Shown: in pieces, positions 23,161 through 32,917 of the stretch
How the letters are laid out: every line of letters begins with the position of its first letter
Numbering within the stretch: the first letter of the stretch is position 1
Source: Turnera subulata
Lineage: Eukaryota; Streptophyta; Magnoliopsida; Malpighiales; Passifloraceae
NCBI GenBank assembly: GCA_028386065.3
Contig: JAKUCV010003535.1
Span: forward strand, 206,501-270,500
Length of the DNA stretch: 64,000 bases
Reading direction: 5' to 3'
Translations under genes and position numbers: made by a program
The notes under the pieces: generated by a model
Seen by the model: the letters and a program-made list of their open reading frames with translations, nothing else
The model's database searches: none
What the model was told of the DNA's origin: nothing

Positions 23161-23693
23161 CTGTGTAGATACCCCACAAGAAGTCAATATCCACGCCCCC
23201 TTGAGCTCGATAAAATCAAACAAAGACCGCATATGTCAAGACATGCATCATGAGAGTAAAATTGCATACTAGCATCGTCATTTTCAACATCTTAGCATAG
23301 TTTTATTTACAGATTAAAATGCAAGAAAGTCACAAAATCCATCCCGGCGAAGTTTGAAATTGACCAAAATTGGGACAAGCCCATTAATAGCCAGTCACCC
23401 AACATCAAGAATATGCATTCACAACAACGTAACAGCACCCGAACCACCCGAAATCATTCAAATTCGCCAAGAACCCTAAACCCCCAATTGGTGAAACTCC
23501 AATCCATGACTTCTTGTGTTTAATCCGTAAATTAGGCATGAAGGAAAGCATTATGGGCATCTTAGGAATATTTCTAAACAATCAAACACAACATGCACCT
23601 TATAAAATCGAATTCAAGAAGCACATTGGGCATAAACCCGAATTTCAACCAAAATGAAAGTTTGATGAGCTTTGATGAATAAGAATCACTTAC

Positions 23694-23792
23694 TTGGACT
23701 TTGTCGAGTTGGGAGGAGATGTGCTTATCAGGAGACTTCAACAATAGGCTCCGATTTTCTTCCGGATTAGATTTTGGGTGGTAGTTCTTCAT
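23694..23792 (-). pseudogene. PMD gene putative exon 1 with start codon
   Basis: ATG at 23790-23792 begins MKNYHPKSNPEENRSLLLKS. The exon ends in a strong donor, GTAAGT at 23693. The phase fits the exon 2 acceptor at 23161-23162. A 533-bp intron separates them. The start is chosen because the leader upstream (23793-23960) is pyrimidine-rich on the minus strand, like a 5' UTR. Confidence 0.5.
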
Positions 23793-24240
23793 GGAAATCC
23801 TCTTGTGATGTGGAAGAATTGAGTGGTGTAAGAGTTGAAGGGAAGGATGAGAGAGATTTGGAGAGTGTTTTTGGGGTATGGGGAGGAGAGGTTGAGAGGT
23901 TTTGGGTATTTTTGAGTGTGTTGAACGAAATAAGAGAAGAGAGAGGGAAGAAAGGGGGTTTTTAACCCGCAGGAGCTCGGACGGTCATGTCGAGAAGACC
24001 GCCCAGACTTGGCGGTCATCCCCACATGACCGCCATCAGCTGGCGGGCTTCTTGGCATGACCGCCACAATGCAGTTCGATCTCCCGCCTGTTTTGGGCGG
24101 GCCTCGCATCCCAGAATGACTTTTTCTCCAAAATAGAACCCCGGTGTGCATATTTTTGGATCCCAATAATGAGCATGTTTGTCTGTTTCATTAAAACTTA
24201 AGCGTTGAACGAACTTTTCATAAAGAACCCCCCCTAAGCC
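23793..24240 (-). promoter_or_regulatory. Upstream region of the PMD gene with a GACCGCC/GGCGGTC block
   Basis: On the minus strand a CT-rich stretch (23793-23960) precedes the gene. Beyond it, at about 23985-24075, lies a block with several GACCGCC/GGCGGTC pairs like those in the Ogre-like LTRs, but with no LTR around it. No clear TATA box was found. A promoter role is inference. Confidence 0.35.
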
Positions 24241-24640
24241 TGGAGATGAGAAAAACGGTTGTGAATGAACCCCTACGAGAACTGGCCGCGAGATAGACCA
24301 TCCCGAAACCGAGATGCAGATGAGGCTTAAAAGGAACAGATCCTGAAGCCGTATGGGAGTCGCCAGGGGCAGATGCCCCTAAGATGAAAGTAGAACCGAT
24401 GAGAGTCGCCAGGGGCAGATACCCCTAAGATAGAAGTAGAATTGATAAGAGTCGTTAAGGGTAGATACCCCTAAAAGTAGAGTGGAAGAAAATGTCAAGG
24501 GATAGATATCCCAGGGACGTTGTCACGATATAGAGGAGCACCGAGACGACGTAGATGAACCACAGGATGATTCCCGTTAGCTCTTGGGACCAGGAAAAAC
24601 CCAAGACCCCTGAGATGAGATGAGATCCTTACGGGAGGGC
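24241..24640 (+). repeat. Short hairpins preceding the 38-bp array
   Basis: Units such as GGGGCAGATGCCCC (about 24370), GGGGCAGATACCCC (about 24413) and AGGGATAGATATCCC (about 24500) have complementary arms around GATA/GATG. CTTGGG...CCCAAG pairs around ACCAGGAAAAA follow near 24584-24605. The region is equivalent to 11131-11560 and 31690-32240 in the other elements. Confidence 0.6.
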
Positions 24641-25330
24641 GATAATATCCCTAGTTAACACAGGTGAGATGATCCTAGTTAGCAAAATCCCCATGGGAGG
24701 GTGATAATATCCTTAGTTGGCAAAATCCCCACAGGAGGGTGATAATATCCTTAGTTGGCAAAATCCCCACAGGAGGGTGATAATATCCTTAGTTGGCAAA
24801 ATCCCCACAGGAGGATGATAATATCCTTAGTTAGCAAAACCCCAACGGGAGGGTGATAATATCCTTAGTTGGCAAAATCCCCACAGGAGGTAATAATATC
24901 CTTAGTTGGCAAAATCCCCACGGGAGGGTGATAATATCCTTAGATGGCAAAATCCTCACGGGAGGGTGATAATATTCTTAGTTGGCAAAACCCTCAGAGG
25001 AGGGTGATAATATCCTTAGTTGGAAAAATCCCCACAGAAGGGTGATAATATCCTTAGCTGGCAAAATCCCCGGGTGATAATATCCTTAGTTAGCAAAACC
25101 CCCACGGGAGGGTGATAATATCCTTAGTTGGCAAAATCCCCACGGGAGGGTGATAGTATCCTTAGTTGGCAAAATCCCCACGGGAGGTTGATAATATCCT
25201 TAGTTCGCCAAATCCCCACAGGAGGGGGATAATATCCTTAGTTGGCAAAATCCCCATGGGAGGGTGGTAGTATCCTTAGTTGGAAAAATCCCCACGGGAG
25301 GGTGGTAATATCCTTAGTTAGCATAGGTGA
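24640..25330 (+). repeat. 38-bp tandem repeat array, about 17 copies
   Basis: Units contain GGAGGGTGATAATATCC followed by TTAGTTGGCAAAATCCCCAC, with single-base variants and one or two shortened units. Period is about 38 bp by counting. It lies in the 3' UTR position of internal region 2, where internal region 1 instead has the ATGAGATGATT array. Non-coding. Confidence 0.9.
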
Positions 25331-25598
25331 GATGATCCTTTGTTAATCACTTTTGGGACCAGGAAAATCCCAAAAGAAACCCCGGGATGAGATGATTCCC
25401 GGTAGCTCTTGGAACTAGAAAAATCCCAAGAGATGAGATGAGTCAATCACAAACCTCGGGATGAGATGATTCTCGAGGTGGAGCATGTGATGCTCCAACC
25501 ATTGGTCCACAACACTCACATTCGTTATCCAAATTTGGTTGTTCCTTCCTTGCGTTGCTTCGTCTTTAAGTTTTAAAGACTCACCAACGAGGGGCATC
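25331..25598 (+). other. 3' end of internal region 2 with polypurine-like tract
   Basis: It contains further hairpins (CTTTTGGGA/TCCCAAAAG near 25347-25373; CCTCGGG/CTCGAGG around ATGAGATGATT near 25456-25480; GGAGCAT/ATGCTCC near 25480-25497), then the conserved TTGCGTTGCTTCGTC stretch and ACGAGGGGCAT just before the LTR. The last is the likely polypurine tract. Confidence 0.65.
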
Positions 25599-27912
25599 AG
25601 TGAACACCCAAATTTGACCCATGAAAATCATATTGAGATTAGACTCCAGACATGTTTGAATCATAAGATTGATGAGTTAGTCTTGGGTTGAAGCATGGAT
25701 GGGGTTTAATTTTAGTAGAATTTATACGTTATAGTAATTAAGACTTTTATATGCCTAGGATTAATGAGACGATTTAATCATAGGATATGTTAAGGACTAA
25801 ATTGCTAAAATGTATTTTATCTCATTAAATTTGGGCTTGTTTATTTATTAAACCCAATTATATTTATTCTTGGGTTGAAGATAAATGTAAGGGTCCAATT
25901 TAATAAGGTATGGACTTTTCTTCAAAGTTGCACAACCCATTAACACCTTGCTTACAGACAAATTTAGCTCTGATTTTCGTGGAAAGTTAGAGTTAAATCA
26001 TTCCTTAATAGCAAGAATATTTTTGGTATGATTTTGGCTTAAAATGAGGAATCATAGGGGTTAATTACGCGGTAGGATCAATCAGGGAGGAATTAGGGGA
26101 GAATCGAGACCGAAAAAGGAAAGAATGGGTGAAACGCGTAGGCATGACCGCCGGGCCTGGGCGGTCTTCCACCCATGACCGCCGGCCATGGCGGTCATGC
26201 ACACCCAGAAACGCATTTTCTCCCCGATTTTCGCCCGTAATCTGATTCTACTCGGTTTTGGCCCAGACTTTTGGCCATTACCTTGATCATTAAGTTGGTC
26301 CATGCCCCTAAGCTACCTAGAACACTATAAATAGGACCCCCCTCTCTCATTTCAGGGGACACACATACTATTACACAAACACTCTTCATAAAGCTTTGAA
26401 GCTTGGTGAAACTCTATCTCTCCAAGCTTAATAAATAATTCCATAGGCAAAACTCTGGCAGAATTTCGTGGGTAGCATCATCCATTGAAGGCAGCAAAGG
26501 GGAAAATCAAGAAGAACTCCAAGATTGAGTTGAGGAGTGGGAGGAAATTGTGTGGGAGGCACAACCCATACCAAGGAGCTAGAGGAGGGCTACAAGAGAT
26601 AATCCTAATCCCTATTTGCTTGACCAATTGCTTCTGAGATGTTGATGTTTATGACGATGTGACTGTTGTGATGCCATGTTAAGAACTACGTGGGCTTTGA
26701 ACCTGGTCGCCGGGGTACGTAGGTGGTTTCTAGTGGTGGGCGGATGTAGCGGGATGACCGCCGGCCATGGCGGACATCCAACTTATGACCACCGGCCCTG
26801 GCGGTCCTGGCGCCCAGATTGCCTGATTTTCCCCGATTTTCGCCCCCGATTTGATTCTACGCGGTTTTGCACCAGATTTTCGGGCATAATCTTCACCATT
26901 ATGCAGGTCCACACCCTTAGACTTCCCTGAGCACTGTAAATAGGACTCCTCACACACATTTCAAAGGATCAATCACTCATTACACACACACCCCCATAAG
27001 CTTTGTTTGCTTGGAGAAACTCTGCTTCTCCAAGCCTAGAAACATTACTATAGGCAGAAACTCTGGAGTAATTTCGTGGGAAAGCATCAAGGAAGAAGCC
27101 AACAAGAAGGGATCAAGAGGAGATCAAGAGGAGGAGGCAATCAAAAGCAATCTAGGAGTCAAGAAGGTGGGCAATCCGAGTAGAAGGACGTGATGCAAGC
27201 AGTCTCAGTTAACAATCCATGTCTCGAGTTCTAGAGGTCGGATTGTCGTGATCTTGGACTCTTTGGAAATCTAAGAAGGAGTGCTACAACTTTGATGTTG
27301 AGGCCAGAAGCTGAATCGACCATCTTCATCGTTGAAAATCCAGAAGAAAACGACTCATAGATTCTGTCCAACAATCGAGCTAAGTGTTCTAACCCTTTTC
27401 GATTGTGCACTTTTATTGATTGTCACTTCTTGATTGTTTGATGATGCTTTTGCTGATTATGTGACTGCTGTGATGCCATGTCAAGAACTACTTGGGCTTT
27501 GAACCCGATCGTCGTGGTACGTAGGTGGTCTCTAGTGGTGGAGACTCAAGCCCAAATATTTTTATTTTTCCTTTTTGTTCCGCACCTTCTTCTTCTTCCC
27601 CTCCAATTCAATTTTATTGTTTTTATGTGACTTGCTTCCACACTTGCACACCTGCACAAGGCACACATAATTTCCTCAATTGCACAAGGTTTCGACCCAA
27701 CACGGATGGGTGCCTAACACCTTCCCATCCGTGACGAACCCCCGATCCCATGTCTTTGGTTCGCCATGACCATGTAGCCTAAAGGAGTCATGTAAAGGTT
27801 GTTCCCAAATTTTGCCCTTAATAAACTTTCGGTGGCGACTCTAATGACATGGGATGGACCCGAGAAAGGATTAGGTGAATAGGCCCAAGTGATTTTGGGT
27901 CGGGTATTCACA
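25599..27912 (+). mobile_element. Chimeric 3' LTR (L5): L3-like first half fused to L1-like second half
   Basis: 25599-26740 follows the L3 type from its start through GTACGTAGGTGG. At about 26741 it jumps back to the GACCGCC block and continues to 27912 as the L1 type (shared TTGTTTGCTTGGAGAAACTC and the 5700-5900-type insert). U3-to-leader sequence is therefore present twice, with TATAAATAG at 26326 and a mutated TGTAAATAG at 26936. A deletion between two 3' LTRs, or template switching, would give this. A small deletion near 26055 removes part of U3. Confidence 0.82.
26326..26334 (+). promoter_or_regulatory. TATA box in first half of L5
   Basis: TATAAATAGG occurs at the family position. 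The second-half equivalent at 26936 has changed to TGTAAATAG. Confidence 0.55.
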
Positions 27913-27917
27913 GCTTT

Positions 27918-28480
27918 ATACTTGAATATAATAAATAGTTAACATTTTGCTAAGCATAAAATAAAAAACCCATTAAAATGCATCATCATCTATGCCTAGA
28001 AAAGTAATTAACTATTATAAAATATTTAATAGTATAAAGCAACAACTCCCAATATAAAAAATATACTAAATTTATTTAAAGTGAGAATTTAATAATTAAC
28101 TCATAATTATTATTTGACATAACTGAATGTATTCATTTTATTCAGTACCCATTACATAGTTAGATTAAAATAAGAAAAACAATCAATTACCTTAAAAGAA
28201 ACTTATTCTTTGATGTGCATAATTTTACAACAAACAAATTATTAACTTATGCACATTTTTAATTTAACTCATAGTTAAACAAATTAACACATAGTTAAAT
28301 TTAAATATAGCGAAGGGAAGGCTTTTAAAGCAGCAACAGGGCCGGCGGTCATGCCGGGAAGACCGCCGAGCTCTAGCGGTCTTCCCTGCATGATCGCCAT
28401 TACCATTTTGCGTCCTGTTCTCGCTCTTTCGAGGGTCCCGAGCCCTTAAATGTCTTCTTTCCGAGATTAATCCTCTGTAT
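27918..28480. other. AT-rich flank of copia copy 1 with a GACCGCC block
   Basis: It continues copy 1 of the duplicated segment and matches 30638-31160 closely. Mostly AT-rich with no ORF. A GC-rich block at about 28343-28402 has GACCGCC/GGCGGTC pairs like those of the Ogre-like LTRs, although no other LTR feature is here. I cannot assign it to an element; it lies upstream of the minus-strand gag, where a 5' LTR would be. Confidence 0.5.
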
Positions 28481-28880
28481 TATAGTTATCAAACCCAGAC
28501 CGGCCCGGCCAGTTTGACCGGTTGAACCGTGACCCACAGCCTATTCTGGGTTTTAAGAGGTTTTGACCCGGGTCTGAAGTGAACAGTGTAAAACTCATTG
28601 ACCGGACCGGTTTTGTGGCGACTCGGATGAACCAATGACCCAGGTCGGGTCAATTTTTTGCATAAAATTGTATTATTTAATGGAAATTAAGAACTTATAT
28701 TTATTTTTTATTATCAACATATAGTTGATATTATTATATTTAGATTCAAATAATTAATTATTTAATAATTATTATTCCGGATTAATTGTATTGAACCTCC
28801 GGTTTAAATTCGGTTCAATCATTGAACCGTGACCCATAACCTTTTCTAGGTATATGCCCGGGCCGGGTCTGATAATTATG
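28481..28880. mobile_element. 400-bp MITE-like element, copy 1
   Basis: The left end TATAGTTATCAAACCC and right end GGGTCTGATAATTATG are imperfect terminal inverted repeats. Flanks are CTCTGTAT (28473-28480) and CTTTGTAT (28881-28888), a near-exact 8-bp duplication, which fits the hAT superfamily. The sub-terminal parts are rich in CCGGCC and GACC/GGTT motifs. No ORF. Confidence 0.75.
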
Positions 28881-28984
28881 CTTTGTATGCATATTTTCAA
28901 GTCCTCGATGATGAAAATTATTGCCTGAATGAAATTTCTCTCTCTCCTATGTTGGGTTATGGCCCCCTCTCTCTCACAAACTTC

Positions 28985-29690
28985 AGGATTAATTGCAAAG
29001 GGTTTTTCGCCCTTGTTGCTTTTCCAATTTATTTTCTTGCCGTTTTTTTCTGCAAGACAAAACTCACACACATGAAGTTCTAATTAGTTGACAGAGCCCA
29101 TTAGGCCCTTTTTAGCGAGGCGGTTCATTTTGTGCTGGCCCATGTGGCCAAGCCTCGAATGCCACACATTCACATCATAGTTTACATTATTAGAAGATGC
29201 AACAAAGGAAAAACTTGATTTATTAGGAAAAACTGGATTTATTTGAAACACTTTCATTGTCCAAAACAACAAGACCATTCATCCAGAAATTGTATCCACA
29301 AAGAGTAGTTCCAAAGAATAAATCCATACCAATTTTATGAAAATTTAGAAAGAAACCATGCTTTGACAAAACAAAAGCAGACACAAAATTTTGTCGTATC
29401 TCAGAAACAAAAAGTACATCATGCAGATCCAAAATTTGGCTACTACCCAACCTTAGTTGGCAAGTGCCCAAATCTTTAACTTCTAGCTTGGAGTTATTCC
29501 CACATGAACCCACTACGATCCACTTGGAATATGGCGATAGTCTGTAAATGATCCTCGATCATTGGTTATGTGGTATGTAGCCCCTGGAATTACAATCGAT
29601 ATGACAGTCGATTTAGTCAATAAAACAGAACTAGAAACAAAACTAGAACTGAAATTAATAATGAAGGGACTTACCTTCTTGGGCTATGTG
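28985..29690 (-). pseudogene. Copia protease/integrase N-terminus remnant, copy 2
   Basis: The minus strand has VWHSRLGHMGQHKMNRL near 29130, GTCQLRLGSSQILDLHDVL near 29440, and a decayed protease site near 29580. A local repeat of the ANKSSFS-type segment (TTGATTTATTAGGAAAAAC at about 29214) adds a small insertion absent from copy 1. Non-functional. Confidence 0.8.
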
Positions 29691-30517
29691 CACTCAGTAG
29701 CAAAATGTCCACTCTGACCACAATTATAACATCTGAACTGGTTCTTGTTCTTGTTCATTTTCTGTTCAGAATTAGGATTCATCTTTTTCCACTAGAAGGT
29801 TTCCTTCGATCTACTTTGCCTTCTTCCCTTTGTTGTTCATTTGCCCCTGATTACGCTTATTACTTCTACTACTTTTAGCCACCAAGGCATTGCTTTGAGG
29901 AGGTTCTTTAGATGCCCCAAGGGACTCCTCCTCTAGCTCAAGATGAGGAACAACATTGTCAAATAGTAGCATTAAAGTTATGGGTCAACTGGACTTTCAC
30001 ATAGTCCCAAGAATTCGGAAAGGATCGGATGACAGCTTCAACCGTCTGTTCCTTAATGAGTTGGTGATCTGCATCACTTAACTCACTGATCATGTTTGAC
30101 ATGTCCCTCAAATGTTGTTTCATTGTACAGTTAGGATTTTTCGTAGAAGTCAAACCTGACTGTCAACTGCCTTAGTTTGGTCAAGGACACACCACTAAAC
30201 TCTGTCTAGAAGGCAACTCATATTTCTTTAGTACTAAGCATTTTGTTATAGGAGTGCATCAAGTCATTCTCCATGCTACTGAGCAAGGTGATGCGAGTGA
30301 GAGAGTTATTCTTCTTCAATGCAAGGTAGAGGTCTCTCTCTCTCTCCTGTGTTGGGTTGTGGCCCCTTTCTTAGGCTCAATCGTTTCGGTTTCTAGAGCA
30401 TCGAGAACATCCTGTTCCTCCAGCACATACTAGATTTTTGTAAACTTCATAGTTATCACTGTTGAGCTTTTCATTTTTGTTTAGCTCAGCGATGATACCC
30501 TTTGTAGTAGCAACCAT
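29691..30517 (-). pseudogene. Copia gag remnant, copy 2
   Basis: The start codon is at 30515-30517 (minus). The capsid block MKQHLRDMSNMISEL (about 30060-30120) and the CCHC knuckle region near 29720 are recognisable. The (CT)n run near 30335 is short. Frame breaks match several of those in copy 1, so decay began before the duplication. Confidence 0.8.
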
Positions 30518-30637
30518 CCTACAAATCGTAATAGATTAGCCAACTTGCAAATTGACAAACAAGACAAAAACAATCATGCAAAAACCACATATGAATGAAT
30601 GCCACATCATGTATGTATGCAAGGATATTACGCTTTA

Positions 30638-31160
30638 TACTTGAATATAATAAATAGTTAACATTTTGCTAAGCATAAAATCGAAAACCCATTAAAGTGC
30701 ATCATCATCTATGCCTAGAAAAGTAATTAATTATTATAAAATATTTAAAGTATAAAGCAACAACTCCCAAAATAATAAATACTAAATTTATTTAAAGTGA
30801 GAATTTAATAATTAACTCATAACTATTATTTGACATAACTGAATGTATTCATTTTATTCAGTACCCAACACATAGTTAGATTAAAATAAAATAATATTCA
30901 ATTACCATAAAAGATACTTATCCTTTGATGTGCATAATTTTACAACAAACAAATAATTAACTTATGCACATTTTTAATTTAACTCATAGTTAAACAAAGG
31001 GAAGGTTTTAATGCCGCAACAGGGCCGGCGGTCATGTCGTTTCCCGCCGAGCTCTGGCGGTCTTCCTTGCATGACCGCCATCACCATTTGCGTCATGTTC
31101 TCGCTCTTTTGAGGGTCCCGCGCTCTTAAATGTTGTTTTTCCGAGGTTAATCCTCTGTAT
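30638..31160. other. AT-rich flank, copy 2, with a GACCGCC block
   Basis: Counterpart of 27918-28480. The GACCGCC/GGCGGTC block is at about 31022-31082. No gene. Confidence 0.5.
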
Positions 31161-31592
31161 CATAGTTATCAAACCCGAACCAGCCTGGCCGGTTTGACCG
31201 GTTGAATCGTGACCCACAGCCTATTTTGGGCTTTAAGAGGTGTTAACCGGGGTTTGCAAGTGAACAGTGTAAAACTCATTGACCCGGCCGATTTTGTGGC
31301 GACCCGGTTGAAACAATGACCCGGGGTGGGTTCAATTTTAAATCACAAAACACAAAAAATTTATTTTTTTGCATAAAAATTGTATTATTTAATAGAAATT
31401 AAGAATTTATATTTATTTTTTATTATCAAAATATATGTAATATTAATATATTTAGATTCAAATAATTAATTACTTAATAATTATTCTTTTGGATCAATTG
31501 CACTGAACCTCCGGTTCAAACCCAGTTCGACCACTAAACCGTGACCCATAACCTTTTCCAGGTATGTGCCCAGGCCGGGTCTGATAGCTATG
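31161..31592. mobile_element. MITE-like element, copy 2 (432 bp)
   Basis: Ends CATAGTTATCAAACCC and GGGTCTGATAGCTATG, flanked by CTCTGTAT and CTTTGTAT (31593-31600). Copy 2 keeps slightly better terminal inverted repeats and an extra AAAACACAAAAAATTT stretch. Confidence 0.75.
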
Positions 31593-31650
31593 CTTTGTAT
31601 GCATATTTTCAAGTCCTCGATGATGAAAATATTTGCTTGAATAAAATTTC

Positions 31651-32230
31651 TGTTGTGCGAGGCCTGCGGGGTCCTAATGTTTTGATAACTCGGAATTAGG
31701 GACATGTCGCCCCATTTTTGAAAAAAATAAAGAGAAGATGAGCTTCACTAGGGGCATGAAGGCTGTCACCCTTGTCTTATGACAATTATTATACCTAAAT
31801 TCATGATGAAAAAATGGTTGAATTATGCTATGTGTAGGACCCACTGGGCCCCGATATTCATTTGAAAACGCAAAGGGCATGGTACCCCGCTCGGATTCAT
31901 TGATTTCCCTAAGGGCACGATGTGCCCCGATTATTTGACTATGACTAGAGAGAAAGGGTGGATTGCCCTCGCCTTTGATTGACCACGGGGGGAGTGCCCG
32001 AGATAATTCCAAACTAAGGGCATGCTACCCGTCTTCGAACCCACAGCTTGATGATACTAGGGGCATGATATCCCGTTTGTTGAAATATAGACCGATGGGC
32101 GTGATAAGCCCGCACATAGACAAAAGGCATGAAGTGCCTCGCTTTTTCTCAAAACCTGTTAGGTGATACAAGGGCATGAGATGCCTAAGAATTAGACAAC
32201 CCAGCCATGAAGCGGCCTTCCCGGGGCAAA
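31651..32230 (+). repeat. Run of short GGGCA...TGCCC hairpins in a truncated Ogre-like element
   Basis: Examples are GGGACATGTCGCCCC (31700), AAGGGCACGATGTGCCCC (31911), GGGGCATGATATCCC (32060) and GGGGCAAAGTACCCC (32223). Each pair is separated by 30-60 bp of unrelated sequence. The element's 5' part is missing: only its 3' end is present, joined to the duplicated copia segment near 31650. Confidence 0.65.
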
Positions 32231-32800
32231 GTACCCCATGAAACTTGTTGGCGATGCCACTAGAGTCGAGGCTGAAGTCCTCGCGATCCCCAAGATGAGA
32301 AGAATCCCCAAGTCGAGGATGAAGTCCTCGTGAACCCATAGGATGAGATGATTCCCCTAGTTGAGGACGAAGTCCTCGCGATCCATAGGATGAGATGATT
32401 CCCCGAGTCGAGGACGAAGTCCTTGCAAACACTCCCGGGATGAGATGATTCCCTGAGTCGAGGATGAAGTCCTCATGAATCCATGGGATGAGAAGATTCC
32501 CCGAGTCGAGGGCGAAGTCCTCACGAGTTTCCAGGATGAGATGATTTCTAGATTGAGGACGATGTCCTCGTAATCACTAAGATGAGATGATTCAGCATTG
32601 AGGACGAAGTCCTCACAAATCCCTGAGATGAGATGATTCTCAGGCTGAGGACGAAGTCCTCATTAATCTCCAGGATGAGATGATTCATGGATCGAGGACG
32701 ACGTCCTCACAATTTCGGGATGAGATGATTCCCGAATCAAGGACTGAGTTCTCACAAACCACGGGATGAGATGATTCCCGGGCCGGAGCATGAAATGCTC
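32230..32800 (+). repeat. Alternating GAGGAC/GTCCTC and ATGAGATGATT hairpin array
   Basis: Two hairpin types alternate about every 50 bp: arms GAGGAC/GTCCTC around GAA (10 or so copies), and ATGAGATGATT with variable arms, e.g. CCTGAG/CTCAGG at 32622-32644 and TTCGGG/CCCGAA at 32714-32736. It ends with a GGAGCAT/ATGCTCC-type palindrome near 32785-32803. Position just before the 3' LTR matches the other arrays. Confidence 0.85.
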
Positions 32801-32917
32801 CGATCTGTGACATCCGCACCAACCACACTATCCGACAACAGACCTTCAAAAATTTGGTTGTTCCTTCATTACGTTGTTTCGTCCTTAGTTTCTACGGACT
32901 CATCAATGAGGGGCATT
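32801..32917 (+). other. 3' end and polypurine-like tract before L6
   Basis: The conserved TTACGTTGTTTCGTCCTTAG stretch is followed by CAATGAGGGGCAT, which ends directly at the LTR start TGTGAGCACCC. Confidence 0.65.

Larger units (their letters stand above)
18458..23792 (-). pseudogene. Multi-exon plant mobile domain (PMD) gene, antisense within the Ogre-like complex
   Basis: Five exons can be placed on the minus strand with GT/AG borders, all in phase 0: 23694-23792, 22522-23160, 22277-22444, 18619-19152 and 18458-18541. Together they cover about 500 codons. The main exon has the PMD signature: a WWDTTNTFRLACGEFTMLP-like block, then FVHITRLVFDGAPV, and later VEQRARGLILVSLCRTIF. PMD proteins occur in the MAIN/MAIL family and in transposons. 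From memory, Tat-lineage elements are reported with extra antisense ORFs, some PMD-like. Damage: an in-frame TGA near the start of exon 4, a C-terminal frameshift, and a 3 kb LTR in intron 3. Function is unknown; it may be a captured gene. Confidence 0.7.
4676..27912 (+). mobile_element. 23.2 kb Ogre-like LTR-int-LTR-int-LTR complex, TSD GCTTT
   Basis: The left edge is TGTGAACACCC at 4676, preceded by GCTTT (4671-4675). The right edge is GGTATTCACA ending at 27912, followed by GCTTT (27913-27917). The second copy of the host sequence has one uninterrupted GCTTT at about 30633-30637, so everything between was added at one site. Inside are LTRs at 4676, 13078, 14837 (partial) and 25599, three primer-site-like sequences, and two internal regions that share sequence but lack gag and pol. 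PBS type and 3' repeat arrays suggest the Tat/Ogre lineage of Ty3/gypsy. Unequal recombination between LTRs would explain the layout. The complex is non-autonomous. Confidence 0.85.
28941..31650 (-). mobile_element. Second, uninterrupted copy of the copia-flank segment
   Basis: From about 28985 the sequence repeats 3024-4675 and then, without a break, 27913-28940. It thus preserves the site in which the Ogre-like complex inserted in copy 1. The junction (28941-28985) is scrambled: a short piece of gag (CTATGTTGGGTTATGGCC) is followed by CTCTCTCAC before the copia sequence resumes. Tandem duplication came before the 23 kb insertion and after the MITE insertion. Confidence 0.88.

Noticed and set aside
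24640..25330. Regular repeats that could suggest a CRISPR array
   Set aside because: Units are contiguous with no unique spacers, the DNA is plant nuclear, and there are no cas genes.
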